DNA from: DASSFG01 sp035547915
Lineage (GTDB): Bacteria > Planctomycetota > Planctomycetia > Pirellulales > JAICIG01
Reading direction: 5' to 3'
Length of the DNA stretch: 64,000 bases
Assembly: GCA_035547915.1 (NCBI GenBank)
Contig: DASZTS010000145.1
Location: 28,528 to 92,527, forward strand
Shown here: positions 9,313 to 18,076 of the stretch, one piece after another
Layout: every line of letters begins with the position of its first letter
Numbering within the stretch: position 1 is the first letter of the stretch
Notes under the pieces: generated by a model
What the model was told of the DNA's origin: nothing
What the model saw: the letters and a program-made list of their open reading frames with translations, nothing else
Database searches by the model: none
Position numbers and translations under genes: made by a program

Positions 9313-9942
9313 ATGAGCACACCCGAAGAGCCAGCCCCCGGCGAACCGAACCCCGGATCCCCGCCCGGCGCCGTAAACGAACAGGTACAGCATTCGTCCG
9401 TTAGTGCGAGGGTGCCGGAGCAGGTGGGTCGCGGCGTCTTCTCGACCGGCGCCGTGGTGTTCGACGGAGCACACGAATTCGTCGTCGATTTCCTCGTCCG
9501 ACTCGGGTCGCCGCATCGAGTCGGTTCGCGGGTCGTCCTCCCGCATGTCGTATTCTCGCAATACATCGCCGCCCTGCGCGACAATCTGCGAAAATATGAG
9601 CAACGTTTCGGCCCTCCGCCCGCTCTACCGACCCCGCCGCCCAACCAACCGCGCGCCAGCATCTCCGATCTCTACGATCAGCTCAAGCTGCCCGACGAAG
9701 TGCTGAGCGGGGTCTATTCCAACGCCGTGATGATCGGCCATACGCCGTCGGAGTTCTGGTTCGACTTCATCACCACCTTTTACCCGCGCTCGGCCGTCTC
9801 GAGCCGGATATTCATGTCGGCGCAGCAGATTCCCGGCCTGCTCGACACGCTGAATTCGGCGTATCAACGGCACCGCCAAAAGCCCGAGAATCCTCCCTCT
9901 GCGCCGCCGTCCTCGCCTCCATCGCCGCCCCCCGCGGGCTAG
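9313..9942 (+). CDS. tandem DUF3467 protein
   Basis: A protein of 209 aa. Two copies of a DUF3467-type domain can be aligned: about 36-100 (VPEQVGRGVFSTGAVVFDGA, then EFVVDFLVRLG) and about 123-190 (LPDEVLSGVYSNAVMIGHTP, then EFWFDFITTFYP). Single-copy members of this small family are about 100 aa and of unknown function. Both ends are Pro/Ser-rich and disordered (PPSAPPSSPPSPPPAG at the C-terminus). There is no signal peptide, so it is cytoplasmic. The ATG is the first in the frame. The LutA-like gene starts 4 bases after its stop, so the two are probably one transcript. Confidence 0.75.
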   Translation: MSTPEEPAPGEPNPGSPPGAVNEQVQHSSVSARVPEQVGRGVFSTGAVVFDGAHEFVVDFLVRLGSPHRVGSRVVLPHVVFSQYIAALRDNLRKYEQRFGPPPALPTPPPNQPRASISDLYDQLKLPDEVLSGVYSNAVMIGHTPSEFWFDFITTFYPRSAVSSRIFMSAQQIPGLLDTLNSAYQRHRQKPENPPSAPPSSPPSPPPAG

Positions 9943-9946
9943 CGCG

Positions 9947-10663
9947 ATGAAGCTCTCACTGATGGTCACCTGTCTGGGTGACGTGTTACGGCCAGAGGCG
10001 GCCAAAGCGACGGTCCGCCTGCTGCGGCGGTTGGGCCACGAGATCGACTTTCCCGAGCAACAGACGTGTTGTGGCCAGCCGTTCTACAACAGCGGCTTCG
10101 CCGACTATGCCCGGCAGCAGGCCAAGCACACTATCTCTGTGTTTCGTGGCGATCGCACGGTGGTCGTTCCGTCGGGCTCCTGTGCCGCCATGGTCAAGGT
10201 CGAGTATCCGCACTTGCTCGAGGCCGAGACCGATTGGCATGAGCAGGCGGTGGAACTGGCCTCGCGCACCTTCGAGCTGAGCGATTTCTTGGTCAACCGC
10301 TTGAACATTGTCGAGGTCGGCGCCAAATACCGCGGCAAGGTTGCCTATCACTATGCCTGCCACCTGCGCGGCCTGGGACTCACGGACGAAGCCGAGCGGC
10401 TGATTCGCCATGTCGAGGGTGCCGAACTACTCACGCTCCGCCACGCCGACCAATGTTGCGGCTTCGGTGGATCGTTCTCGGTGCGCTACCCCGATATCTC
10501 GACCGCAATGGTCGACGACAAGGTGAAGTGCATTTTGGAAACGGAAGCCGACTGCCTCGTTTCCACCGACGCTGGCTGCCTGATGAACGTCGGCGGCCGG
10601 CTGCGCCGGTTGCAGAAGCCGCTCGAAGTCCTCCATTTGGCCGAGTTGTTACAGCGCACGTGA
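9947..10663 (+). CDS. lutA: LutA/YkgE-type CCG-domain (Fe-S) protein
   Basis: A protein of 238 aa, the normal size for LutA. It has two CCG domains: VTCLGD and CCGQPFYNSG in the first half with SGSC, and YACH, then QCCGFGGSFSV and TDAGCLMN in the second half. In LutABC these Cys motifs belong to the L-lactate oxidation complex that feeds electrons to the quinone pool, together with an iron-sulfur LutB and LutC. Neither partner is adjacent: the gene follows a DUF3467 gene by 4 bases and is followed by a convergent transporter gene. Family assignment is strong; the lactate role is inferred from the family. Confidence 0.85.
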   Translation: MKLSLMVTCLGDVLRPEAAKATVRLLRRLGHEIDFPEQQTCCGQPFYNSGFADYARQQAKHTISVFRGDRTVVVPSGSCAAMVKVEYPHLLEAETDWHEQAVELASRTFELSDFLVNRLNIVEVGAKYRGKVAYHYACHLRGLGLTDEAERLIRHVEGAELLTLRHADQCCGFGGSFSVRYPDISTAMVDDKVKCILETEADCLVSTDAGCLMNVGGRLRRLQKPLEVLHLAELLQRT

Positions 10664-10708
10664 GACATAGGCCAGGCATAGGCCCCAAGTGCGCCGAGGA
10701 TCTTCGGC

Positions 10709-12085
10709 TTACGATCCGGCTTCGCCGGTCGTCCGGGCTTGCCGTTGTCCTTCGGCCACGTTGAGCGGCGCGACGATCGCCCAGCCCACTACAAAGAAGG
10801 CCAGAAGGCTCACAAGCGCCATGTTTGGGCTTTTGGTCTTGGTCAGTACCAAAGCGAAGAAAACGGGGCCGAAGACACTGGTGGCCTTCCCGGAGAAATT
10901 GAAGAACCCGAAGAATTCTCCCGTCTTCTCCGGTGGCGTCATCAATCCCATGATCGCACGGCTCACCGATTGGGTACCACCCAGCACGAGCGCAGTGGCC
11001 GCTGCCATGCACCAGAAGTGCCATTTTTCGGTGACCAGGAAAGACAACGCGAGAATTGCCGTCCATACTGCCAGGCACATCATCAACGCCGGCTTCTGAC
11101 CGATTCGATCACCCAGCCAGCCGACTGCCAGGGCGCCGGGCAAGGCGATGAACTGGATCATCAGCACCACGCCGGCCAATTCCTGCGCCTTCATTTCCAG
11201 CCTTTCGATGGCGAACACCGACGCCTGGCTGACGACCGTCTGAACCCCGTCGTTATAGACGAGGAAGCCCAGCATGAAGATCGTCAGCATGCGGTACGAG
11301 CGTATGCTCTTGAGCGTGCGGCCCACGTCGTTGAAGGCAACGCGCGCTGCCTCCAGGAATGGTTTCCGCTGGTTGCCGGGCCGGGTTCTATCTTTCAGGA
11401 TAAGTACGGTCGGCAGCGTGAACACACCCCACCAAAGCCCCATCAAGAGCAGGCCGAGTCTCTTCAGAAAAACAAGGTCGTCGGGCAATCCGATGTGGCG
11501 GCCAAACATAAGAAGTAACACAACCAACGACAGCGCAAGGCCGCCGCCTACATACCCCGCGGCATACCCCCACGCCGATACGCGGCCCATCCATTCATCC
11601 TCGGCGATCTCCGGCAAAAACGCATTGTAGAACCCTTGCGATAGCTCCATTCCAAGGACCGAAATCACGTAAAGGACGATCATCAGCCACGCCAAGTCGG
11701 GCGTCGCCAAGAACATGAGCATCGAAGCCACCGCGCCGGACAAGGCGGTGCCCGCCAGCCAGCGTCGTTTGCTACAGTTCGTGTCGGCTACTGCGCCGAC
11801 GATTGGCGAGATGAGCGCCGAGGCGAATGTCGTCACACCCAAGCCGACGCCGAGCAAAATCGTGCCGGCGTCGCCCGGCAGCACGTCGTCTTTAATGTAT
11901 GAGACGAGCACCGTGATCGAGAGCGTCGAATAGGCGCTGTTCGCCCAGTCATAGATGGCCCAGGCGACGATCTCGCGGGTGGTGCCCTTGCGCGACGGGG
12001 TGGCCCCTTCAATCAGCGCGGGTGATTGGTAAGGATTCAGACTTGTATCGCCCGAGGTCGGCCCGATCTGCTCGGCATTCGTCAC
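10709..12085 (-). CDS. MFS transporter, UMF1 (Atg22-like) family
   Basis: A protein of 458 aa from a GTG start with GGAG six bases upstream. It has about 12 membrane helices; the first follows the family hallmark WAIYDWANSAYST (about residues 42-54), typical of UMF1/Atg22-type permeases, which in yeast vacuoles export amino acids. The substrate in bacteria is not established. The first ~35 residues are a soluble polar tail (SLNPYQSPAL), a style common in planctomycete membrane proteins. The gene is monocistronic: convergent with lutA and divergent from the UDP-sugar dehydrogenase gene. Confidence 0.85.
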   Translation of the reverse strand: MTNAEQIGPTSGDTSLNPYQSPALIEGATPSRKGTTREIVAWAIYDWANSAYSTLSITVLVSYIKDDVLPGDAGTILLGVGLGVTTFASALISPIVGAVADTNCSKRRWLAGTALSGAVASMLMFLATPDLAWLMIVLYVISVLGMELSQGFYNAFLPEIAEDEWMGRVSAWGYAAGYVGGGLALSLVVLLLMFGRHIGLPDDLVFLKRLGLLLMGLWWGVFTLPTVLILKDRTRPGNQRKPFLEAARVAFNDVGRTLKSIRSYRMLTIFMLGFLVYNDGVQTVVSQASVFAIERLEMKAQELAGVVLMIQFIALPGALAVGWLGDRIGQKPALMMCLAVWTAILALSFLVTEKWHFWCMAAATALVLGGTQSVSRAIMGLMTPPEKTGEFFGFFNFSGKATSVFGPVFFALVLTKTKSPNMALVSLLAFFVVGWAIVAPLNVAEGQRQARTTGEAGS

Positions 12086-12259
12086 GCTGTCTCCTTCGAC
12101 GGCAGGAAATCCTGATGAGGGCCGGAGCTTTTTTGAAGAACGAGCATCTTATCGGGGTCATTCCCGGCAGGGCAACTGGCACACTCGCCTTTCGCCGCCC
12201 GGCAATCTAAACTTGGTGCTGGTCAACCAATCCCCCGTCGGAAATCGCGGACAGCCATT

Positions 12260-13630
12260 ATGCCAGCAAGTACTTCTCAGGAAAGACCTTCCGTCGCATC
12301 GGCTACATGCTCGGCCGATGAGTTGGAGTCCGCCATCCGAAAAAAAACGGCCCGCGTCGGCGTGATCGGACTGGGTTACGTCGGATTGCCGCTCGTGCGG
12401 GCGTTCCTGTCGGCCGGTTACCGCACGCTGGGCTTCGACGTCGATCAGACCAAGGTCGACCGACTGCTCGCCGGCGAAAGCTACATCAACCATATCTCGG
12501 GAGAGTGGATCGCCGGCTGCCTGGCCGAAGAAACCTTCGCCCCGACGACCGATATGCGGCGGCTGGCCGAAGCCGATGCGGTTCTCATCTGCGTGCCCAC
12601 GCCCCTGTCCGACAGCCGCGATCCCGACCTGAGCTATGTCGAGGGTACGGCGCAACAGATCGCCGCGGTATTGCGTCCGGGGCAATTGGTTGTGCTGGAG
12701 AGCACGACGTATCCCGGTACGACTCGGGATGTCGTCCTGCCGATTTTGGAGTCGAGCGGCTTGCAGGTCGGCCGCGATTTCTACCTGGCCTACAGCCCCG
12801 AGCGTGAAGACCCCGGCAATGCGCAGTTCAGCGCCCGCGTGATACCCAAGGTCGTGGGCGGTATCGACGAGCCGAGTGCACGACTCGCTGAGGCGCTCTA
12901 TCGAGAGGCGGTTGTCGAGGTTGTGCCTGTCTCGAGCTGCGAGGTGGCCGAGGCATGCAAAATACTCGAAAACACCTACCGGGCCGTGAACATCGCCTTG
13001 GTGAACGAGTTGAAGATGCTCTACGACCGCATGCAGATCGACGTCTGGGAGGTCATCGACGCCGCTGCCACCAAGCCGTTCGGATTCCATCCGTTCTATC
13101 CCGGGCCGGGCCTGGGCGGCCATTGCATCCCGATCGATCCATTCTATCTGAGTTGGGTGGCGCGCAAGCATGGCCTGCCGACCCGGTTCATCGAATTGGC
13201 CGGCGAAATCAATACACAGATGCCCAATTACGTGATCGAACGATTGACGGCGGCATTGAACGATCGTGGTAAACCGATCAAAGGGAGCAAGATCTGCGTA
13301 TTGGGGGTGGCATACAAGAAAGACGTCGACGATCCCCGCGAGAGCCCGTCGTTCGTGCTGATGGAGTTGCTGCTCGCCCGCGGGGCGGTGCTGAGCTATA
13401 ACGACCCGCATGTCCCCGAGTTGCCAGCGATGCGGCATCACGATCTTCCCCCGATGGAAAGCTCGGAGTTGAGTCGCGAATTCCTGGCCAGCCAGGACTG
13501 CGTGTTGATCGCCACGAACCATTCCGCCTACGACTACGAGTTCATCGTGCGACACGCCCCGCTCGTGATCGACACCCGCAATGCGACTAAGGACGTCAAC
13601 GACGACGGGAACAAGGTGTACAAGGCATGA
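12260..13630 (+). CDS. UDP-N-acetylhexosamine 6-dehydrogenase (WbpA/WecC family)
   Basis: A protein of 456 aa. It oxidises the C6 hydroxyl of a UDP-sugar to the uronic acid with two NAD+, for surface polysaccharide synthesis. The NAD site is VGVIGLGYVGLPLV (about 34-47). PTPLSDSRDPDLSYV and SPEREDPG match the UDP-GlcNAc/ManNAc branch rather than UDP-glucose enzymes. The catalytic Cys is residue 289 in GLGGHCIPIDPFYL. The UDP-binding C-domain contains VLGVAYKKDVDDPRESP. The ~30-residue N-terminal extension is disordered. It is followed after 89 bases by a phosphatase gene; no other glycan genes are adjacent. Specificity (GlcNAc or ManNAc) cannot be settled here. Confidence 0.9.
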   Translation: MPASTSQERPSVASATCSADELESAIRKKTARVGVIGLGYVGLPLVRAFLSAGYRTLGFDVDQTKVDRLLAGESYINHISGEWIAGCLAEETFAPTTDMRRLAEADAVLICVPTPLSDSRDPDLSYVEGTAQQIAAVLRPGQLVVLESTTYPGTTRDVVLPILESSGLQVGRDFYLAYSPEREDPGNAQFSARVIPKVVGGIDEPSARLAEALYREAVVEVVPVSSCEVAEACKILENTYRAVNIALVNELKMLYDRMQIDVWEVIDAAATKPFGFHPFYPGPGLGGHCIPIDPFYLSWVARKHGLPTRFIELAGEINTQMPNYVIERLTAALNDRGKPIKGSKICVLGVAYKKDVDDPRESPSFVLMELLLARGAVLSYNDPHVPELPAMRHHDLPPMESSELSREFLASQDCVLIATNHSAYDYEFIVRHAPLVIDTRNATKDVNDDGNKVYKA

Positions 13631-13719
13631 ATCAGCGGCGAATCAGGCTCTTCGGAGCAGCCACTCAGGATGTTGCCGTCGAGCGAGATTCACGCGCGGA
13701 CGCCGAAAGGAGTTGATCC

Positions 13720-14409
13720 TTGAGGGTTCTGGCGATCGGCGACATCCATGGCTGCTATAGCGCGCTTTTGGCCTTGGTTGGGGCGGTCGGCCTGGGGTCC
13801 GACGATTTGTTGATAACGCTCGGCGACTACGTCGATCGCGGTCCCGACTCGGCCGGCGTGCTCGATTGGCTGATCGAACGGCGCAGGAAAGGCAACCTTG
13901 TGTCGTTGCTCGGCAATCACGAACGAATGATGCTCGATTCGCGGACGAACGAGGTCTCGCGCGAATGCTGGTTGAGCTACGGCGGCGAGGCGACGCTCGT
14001 CTCCTATCAAATGCGCGGCGGCGAAGGGGATCTCGACGATGTGCCCGACGAGCATTGGGAATTCTTGGAACATGGTTGCCGGAACTGGTACGAGACCGAC
14101 TCCCATTTCTTCGTACACGCCAACGCGCTGGCCGATCTGCCGTTCGACGAGCAGCCCGAGGAATTCCTGCTCTGGGAACGGCTCTACGATCCCATACCGC
14201 ACCAAAGTGGCAAGACCATGGTCTGCGGCCACACGCCCCAGTCCTCGGGCGTGCCGCTCAATTTCGGCCACGCGGTGTGCATCGACACCTGGGCCTGCGG
14301 TGCCGGCTGGTTGACATGCCTTGACGTGGCGACGGGCGAGTATTGGCAGGCTAACCAGCGCGGCGGGTTGCGCGGCGGCGAACTGGCGCGGCCGTGGTTG
14401 CCAACCTAG
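13720..14409 (+). CDS. PPP-type serine/threonine phosphatase / metallophosphoesterase
   Basis: A protein of 229 aa from a TTG start (fMet-RVLAIGDIHGC) with AAAGGAG seven bases upstream. It shows the full bimetal phosphoesterase set: GDIHGC (7-12), GDYVDRGPDS (about 35-44), GNHE (about 66-69) and CGHTPQSSG (about 169-177), the arrangement of bacterial PrpA/ApaH-like and PPP phosphatases. It is cytoplasmic, with no signal. The substrate could be phosphoprotein or diadenosine tetraphosphate; length and sequence favour the bacterial PPP group. It is probably co-transcribed with the sugar dehydrogenase upstream, though the link is not obvious. Confidence 0.85.
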   Translation: MRVLAIGDIHGCYSALLALVGAVGLGSDDLLITLGDYVDRGPDSAGVLDWLIERRRKGNLVSLLGNHERMMLDSRTNEVSRECWLSYGGEATLVSYQMRGGEGDLDDVPDEHWEFLEHGCRNWYETDSHFFVHANALADLPFDEQPEEFLLWERLYDPIPHQSGKTMVCGHTPQSSGVPLNFGHAVCIDTWACGAGWLTCLDVATGEYWQANQRGGLRGGELARPWLPT

Positions 14410-14430
14410 CGACCGACCGCGTCCAGCGTG

Positions 14431-15258
14431 TTAGCTGCTCGCGCTGCGGTAGCTGATGAGCGCGCGATGGAAGATGGCGCGCGACACGAAGAGGCTGGCC
14501 AGCGTGGCAAAGAAGGCGAACGCGGCCAACGGCCAGTTTTCGGGCTCGAGCGGCTTAGCGAGCAGGCGAGCGGGCACGTTGACGACCAGCAAGATCGGTA
14601 TCACGAAGGAGAATACTCGCCGTAAGGGCGTTCCAATCGGGCCGTCGTAGATCTCCATCGGGTAGCGCGAAAAATTCGTAATATAGAACCAGAAGTCGTA
14701 CAGGCTCTGGTTGCGGCCCAGCCAGACGGCAACGCTCGAGAGCACGATCATCAGGCTGTAGAGCATCGCCACGCCACAGGCAATATAGATCGGGTACAGC
14801 AGTGTCTGTACCGGCAACGGTCGGAAGTCGAGCTTCCACAACGAATACCCGAGCAACCCTCCCGCGAAAACAAAGTTCGCCAGGCTCGACCATTCCATCC
14901 GCTGGCACGACACGAGAAATTGCGTGTCGATCGGCTTCAGCAGCGCAAAATCGAGATTGCCCGTGCGGATCAGTTCGCCGAACTCGTTGGCATTCGGCAT
15001 GAAAAAGGTCTGCACCAGGCTGTTGATGAAGAGGGTCGTCGAGAGGAAGACGAAGAACTCGTACTTATGCCAGCCGGTCTGCGCCCCGATCTCGCCGGTG
15101 TACTCGAAGATCAGCACGTAGAACCCCAGGTTCATCAGCACCCAGGAGAGAGACGATATGCCGTCGATGATGAAGTTGGCGCGGAACGTCATGTCGCGCA
15201 CCAGACTGTTGCGGGCGAATGTCGCGAGGACCCGTAAGTAGTTGGGGCGATCCGCCAT
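14431..15258 (-). CDS. ABC-2 type exporter permease (second subunit)
   Basis: A protein of 275 aa with six predicted membrane helices, of the ABC-2/DUF990 type (LIRTGNLDFALLKPIDTQFL is the conserved cytoplasmic segment near residues 95-114). It pairs with the permease at 15303 and the ATPase at 16164 to form a three-gene exporter in the order ATPase-permease-permease, with spacings of 57 and 44 bases. This resembles planctomycete and actinobacterial viologen/daunorubicin-type exporters of unknown substrate. The start ATG is at 15258. Confidence 0.85.
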   Translation of the reverse strand: MADRPNYLRVLATFARNSLVRDMTFRANFIIDGISSLSWVLMNLGFYVLIFEYTGEIGAQTGWHKYEFFVFLSTTLFINSLVQTFFMPNANEFGELIRTGNLDFALLKPIDTQFLVSCQRMEWSSLANFVFAGGLLGYSLWKLDFRPLPVQTLLYPIYIACGVAMLYSLMIVLSSVAVWLGRNQSLYDFWFYITNFSRYPMEIYDGPIGTPLRRVFSFVIPILLVVNVPARLLAKPLEPENWPLAAFAFFATLASLFVSRAIFHRALISYRSASS

Positions 15259-15302
15259 GTTGCATCAGGCCTTCATCAGCTCGAATGGGATCAAATATCT
15301 CT

Positions 15303-16106
15303 TCATCCCCCGAATCCGCTGTAGCGAAGCAGGCCCCGATTGAATGCCACGCGGCTGGCCACGATGAAAAACACGAGCCAGAAGAACTCTAACCACAACT
15401 CCCGGGCGAGTTGCGCTCCCTGGATCTTGCCGAGGAACACGGCGGCCGGAAAGTAGGCCAGATACTTGAGTGGCAGGAGCTGAACGATACCGCCCCACGC
15501 GCCCGGCAACATGTCGATGGGGAACATGTGTCCCGAGAAAAAGAAATTGAACAACATGTAGACGAACAGGAGCGAACTGACCTCCAAGAACCAGAAGCCG
15601 ATCATGCCCAGCGTCGTCTCCAGAAAAAACCCCAACAAGAACGACAGTACGAGCGAGAGCAGAAAGGCACCCATCGTCGCCAGGTCGGGCCAGCCGGGAA
15701 AGAAATCGCGGCAGAGGAAGAACACGAACGCGAAGGGAGCCGTAGCCACCGTGTAATAGACCAGCTTGTGGGCCACGCGGCCGATCAGCAAGAAGCCGAT
15801 CATATCGATCGGTTGGATGAGGAATTTCTTGATCTCGCCGTTGCGGATTTGCAGGGCGATTCCCGAGGCCAGTCCTGGCATGCTGGAGAACGCTCGTCCG
15901 ATCATCGTCAGCAGGTAATAAGCGATGAAGTCGTGGTAGCTGTACCCGGCGATGCTCTTGTCGCCGTTGGCCGTGAATACCGCTTGCCAGAGGAATACCT
16001 GCGTGACGATCGGCAAGAACCGCATCAGCGTGCCTAGCGCAAAATCGCCGCGGTACACCAACCGCTCGGCGATGCAGGTTCGCAAGATGGTCCACGCCGT
16101 GTGCAT
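15303..16106 (-). CDS. ABC-2 type exporter permease (first subunit)
   Basis: A protein of 267 aa with six predicted membrane helices. It shares with its neighbour the ABC-2 core segment (IRNGEIKKFLIQPIDMIGFL, about residues 86-105), showing that the two permeases are paralogues likely forming a heterodimer. A Phe-rich helix, SSLLFVYMLFNFFFSGHMFP, lies around residue 185. It sits between the ATPase and the second permease in one operon on the minus strand. The substrate is unknown. Confidence 0.85.
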   Translation of the reverse strand: MHTAWTILRTCIAERLVYRGDFALGTLMRFLPIVTQVFLWQAVFTANGDKSIAGYSYHDFIAYYLLTMIGRAFSSMPGLASGIALQIRNGEIKKFLIQPIDMIGFLLIGRVAHKLVYYTVATAPFAFVFFLCRDFFPGWPDLATMGAFLLSLVLSFLLGFFLETTLGMIGFWFLEVSSLLFVYMLFNFFFSGHMFPIDMLPGAWGGIVQLLPLKYLAYFPAAVFLGKIQGAQLARELWLEFFWLVFFIVASRVAFNRGLLRYSGFGG

Positions 16107-16163
16107 GCAGGGATTGGTACTCGGGTGTGAAATGCTTCGCGTCTGAATTTCAACTCGCCGCCG

Positions 16164-17192
16164 CTAGGCGTTTCCGGCAGCAGCCTTGATCTGCTCTTCG
16201 GCGGCTATCTGCTCGCCGGCCAGCGAAAACATCTCGGCGATCACTTCCTCCAAGGGCGGATCTTCGACGCTCACGTCCTCGATAGTGTAACGGGCCAGCA
16301 AATCGGCCAAGGCTTCGGGCACTTCACGACGCAAGATGCGGAGCCTGACCTTGGGATAGTGCTCGTCGAGTATGTCGCCGTAGCGACGCAAGTCGGTCGG
16401 CGCTTCGCCATCGGCCGGGAATTGTAGGCTGATGATCTTGTGGCTGCTGAAGCGATCGACGATGCCTGCCAGCGACCCATCATACATGATGCGGCCGTGA
16501 GCGATGATGATCACCCGCTTGCAGAGCGCGGCGACATCTTTCATGTAGTGGCTGGTCAACAGAATCGTAATATGCCGCAGTTGCTGATAGTGCCGTAAGA
16601 AGGTCTGGATGTTGTGCTGGGCGATCACGTCCAGGCCGATCGTCGGTTCGTCGAGAAAGAGCACCTCGGGCGAATGCAGCAAGGCGGCGATCAGTTCCAT
16701 CTTCATCCGCTCGCCGAGCGATAGTTCTCGCACGGGTTGCCGCAGCAGCCCGCCGACCTGCAAGAGCGAGACCATCTCGTCGCGGGTTCGCTCAAACTGT
16801 GCGGGCTCGATGCCGTAGATTTGCTGATGCAAACGAAACGACTCCTGAGCCGGCAAGTCCCACCAGAGCTGGTTCTTCTGCCCCATCACCAAGGCGAAGC
16901 GGCGGCGATAGGCGTTCTCGCGCTTCCAGGGAACATATCCCATGACGGAAGCCGATCCCGAAGAGGGCGTGATGACACCCGACAGGAGCTTAAGCGTGGT
17001 CGTCTTGCCCGCGCCGTTGGGTCCCAAGAAGGCGACGAATTCGCCCTGTTCGACCGTCAAATCGATGCCGCGCACCGCTTCGACCGTGCGATACTCACGG
17101 CGAAACAGGCCACCCAGCGAGGCGAGTAGCCCTTCCCGCTTCTGGTACACACGGTACGACTTGGCAAGTCGGCTGATTTCGATAATAGCCAT
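16164..17192 (-). CDS. ABC transporter ATP-binding protein (NatA/DrrA-like)
   Basis: A protein of 342 aa. Walker A is GPNGAGKTTTLK (about 58-69), the signature is LSLGERMKMELIAALLHSP (about 157-175), and Walker B is VLFLDEPTIGLD (about 178-189), with the H-loop in LLTSHYMKD. A C-terminal extension of about 90 residues (from about 250) is typical of ABC-2 ATPases such as DrrA and NatA. It energises the two permeases encoded immediately downstream. It is first in the operon, and no regulator is adjacent. Export substrate unknown. Confidence 0.9.
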   Translation of the reverse strand: MAIIEISRLAKSYRVYQKREGLLASLGGLFRREYRTVEAVRGIDLTVEQGEFVAFLGPNGAGKTTTLKLLSGVITPSSGSASVMGYVPWKRENAYRRRFALVMGQKNQLWWDLPAQESFRLHQQIYGIEPAQFERTRDEMVSLLQVGGLLRQPVRELSLGERMKMELIAALLHSPEVLFLDEPTIGLDVIAQHNIQTFLRHYQQLRHITILLTSHYMKDVAALCKRVIIIAHGRIMYDGSLAGIVDRFSSHKIISLQFPADGEAPTDLRRYGDILDEHYPKVRLRILRREVPEALADLLARYTIEDVSVEDPPLEEVIAEMFSLAGEQIAAEEQIKAAAGNA

Positions 17193-17298
17193 GCCGGTCC
17201 GATTATAGAGAGCAGGTCAAAGCCTGGGGAGTGCCCGTTACGATTTGCACTTCGCATCGCTGACCGCGCAGAATAGGTTCATTCCCCGGCCCGTCACA

Positions 17299-18075
17299 TC
17301 AACGCGCGCGGTGGGCGTCGAGTGCTTCGAGCACTTCGTCGGGCGACAGTCGAGCGATCGCCGACGGCGAACGATAGAGCCACCGCACGGTGCCTTGCTC
17401 GTCGACGATGATGGTCGTCGGCGCCGACGTGTCGCCCCCCTCGGGCGTCGAGTGCGGATGGATCAACTGCACCGCATTCGACAAACCTCGCTCTTCGTCG
17501 GAGAGCACCAGCAGATGCGGAAAGTCGGCCTGAGTTTGCTGGGCCTCCTCGGCCCCCTCGATCGAGGAAACAACGATCCGCGCTTTGCGACGGGCGAAGT
17601 CCGCCTCGCGACGTTCGAGCTGACCCAGCTCGATCATGCAAGCGGGTCACCAACGTCCGCGAAAGAAGACCAGCACGTTCGTCTGGCCGCCACGTAAATC
17701 GTCATCCGTGAAGGTCGTGCCATCGGCCCGCGTCGTGGTGAACGACGGAAATGGCTGCCCGATCGCGACCGGTCCGGTGTACGCCGGCAAGCGCGTGGCG
17801 AACACAAACATCCATTCGAAGCCCGTCAACAGGAGCACGACCACGAGCGCTAGGATGCGTCCGACGCGACGTGCCCGCCAAAGCGATGCGGCGATGAGGA
17901 TCGCGCCCAGGGTGGCACTGATCGGCAGAAACCACGGCATCGGCAGCCGGTGCGCCGCGATCAGGGCAGCATAGCCGGCCGGTCCCGCCAGCGCGAGTAA
18001 GACACCCGTAACAACGAGCTTTCGGCCCGAAGAGGATGGGCTCACGTTAGCAGCGGTTATTGGTGTGTCAGCCAT
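17299..18075 (-). CDS. membrane-anchored redoxin/peroxiredoxin-like selenoprotein (in-frame TGA at 17649-17647)
   Basis: A protein of 258 aa if TGA is read as selenocysteine. Residues 1-100 contain three hydrophobic helices (about 19-40, 48-65, 73-93). An AhpC/TSA-like thioredoxin fold follows: IGQPFPSF, FTDDDLRGG, then VLVFFRGRW-U-PACMIELGQ with TGA as codon 143, and the cis-Pro loop SAPTTIIVDEQGTVRW. Relatives have Cys in W-C-P-x-C, so TGA replaces exactly the first redox Cys, and Cys146 would be the partner. The frame continues unbroken for 115 codons after TGA with full similarity. The next ATG (17637) has no ribosome site, so separate translation is unlikely. A SECIS-like hairpin is at 17615-17633. 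The ATG lies one base after the aspS stop. The true stop is also TGA, without a hairpin. A nonsense mutation is the alternative. Confidence 0.75.
17615..17633 (-). promoter_or_regulatory. candidate bacterial SECIS element
   Basis: On the mRNA strand UCGAGCUG-GGU-CAGCUCGA forms a perfect 8-bp stem with a 3-nt loop that begins with G. The loop starts 21 nt after the UGA. Bacterial SECIS elements lie immediately 3' of the UGA inside the coding region, with a small apical loop containing a G in its first two positions, typically 16-37 nt from the UGA; all of this is met. It would recruit SelB with selenocysteyl-tRNA. Confidence 0.65.
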
Positions 18076-18076
18076 C

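Noticed and set aside
12158..13555. Long antisense frame under the UDP-sugar dehydrogenase
   Set aside because: The plus frame has the full motif set; the antisense product is low-complexity.
17299..17637. Separate 112-aa gene starting at the internal ATG
   Set aside because: No ribosome site, and it would lack the first redox residue and half the fold; read-through of the TGA explains it better.
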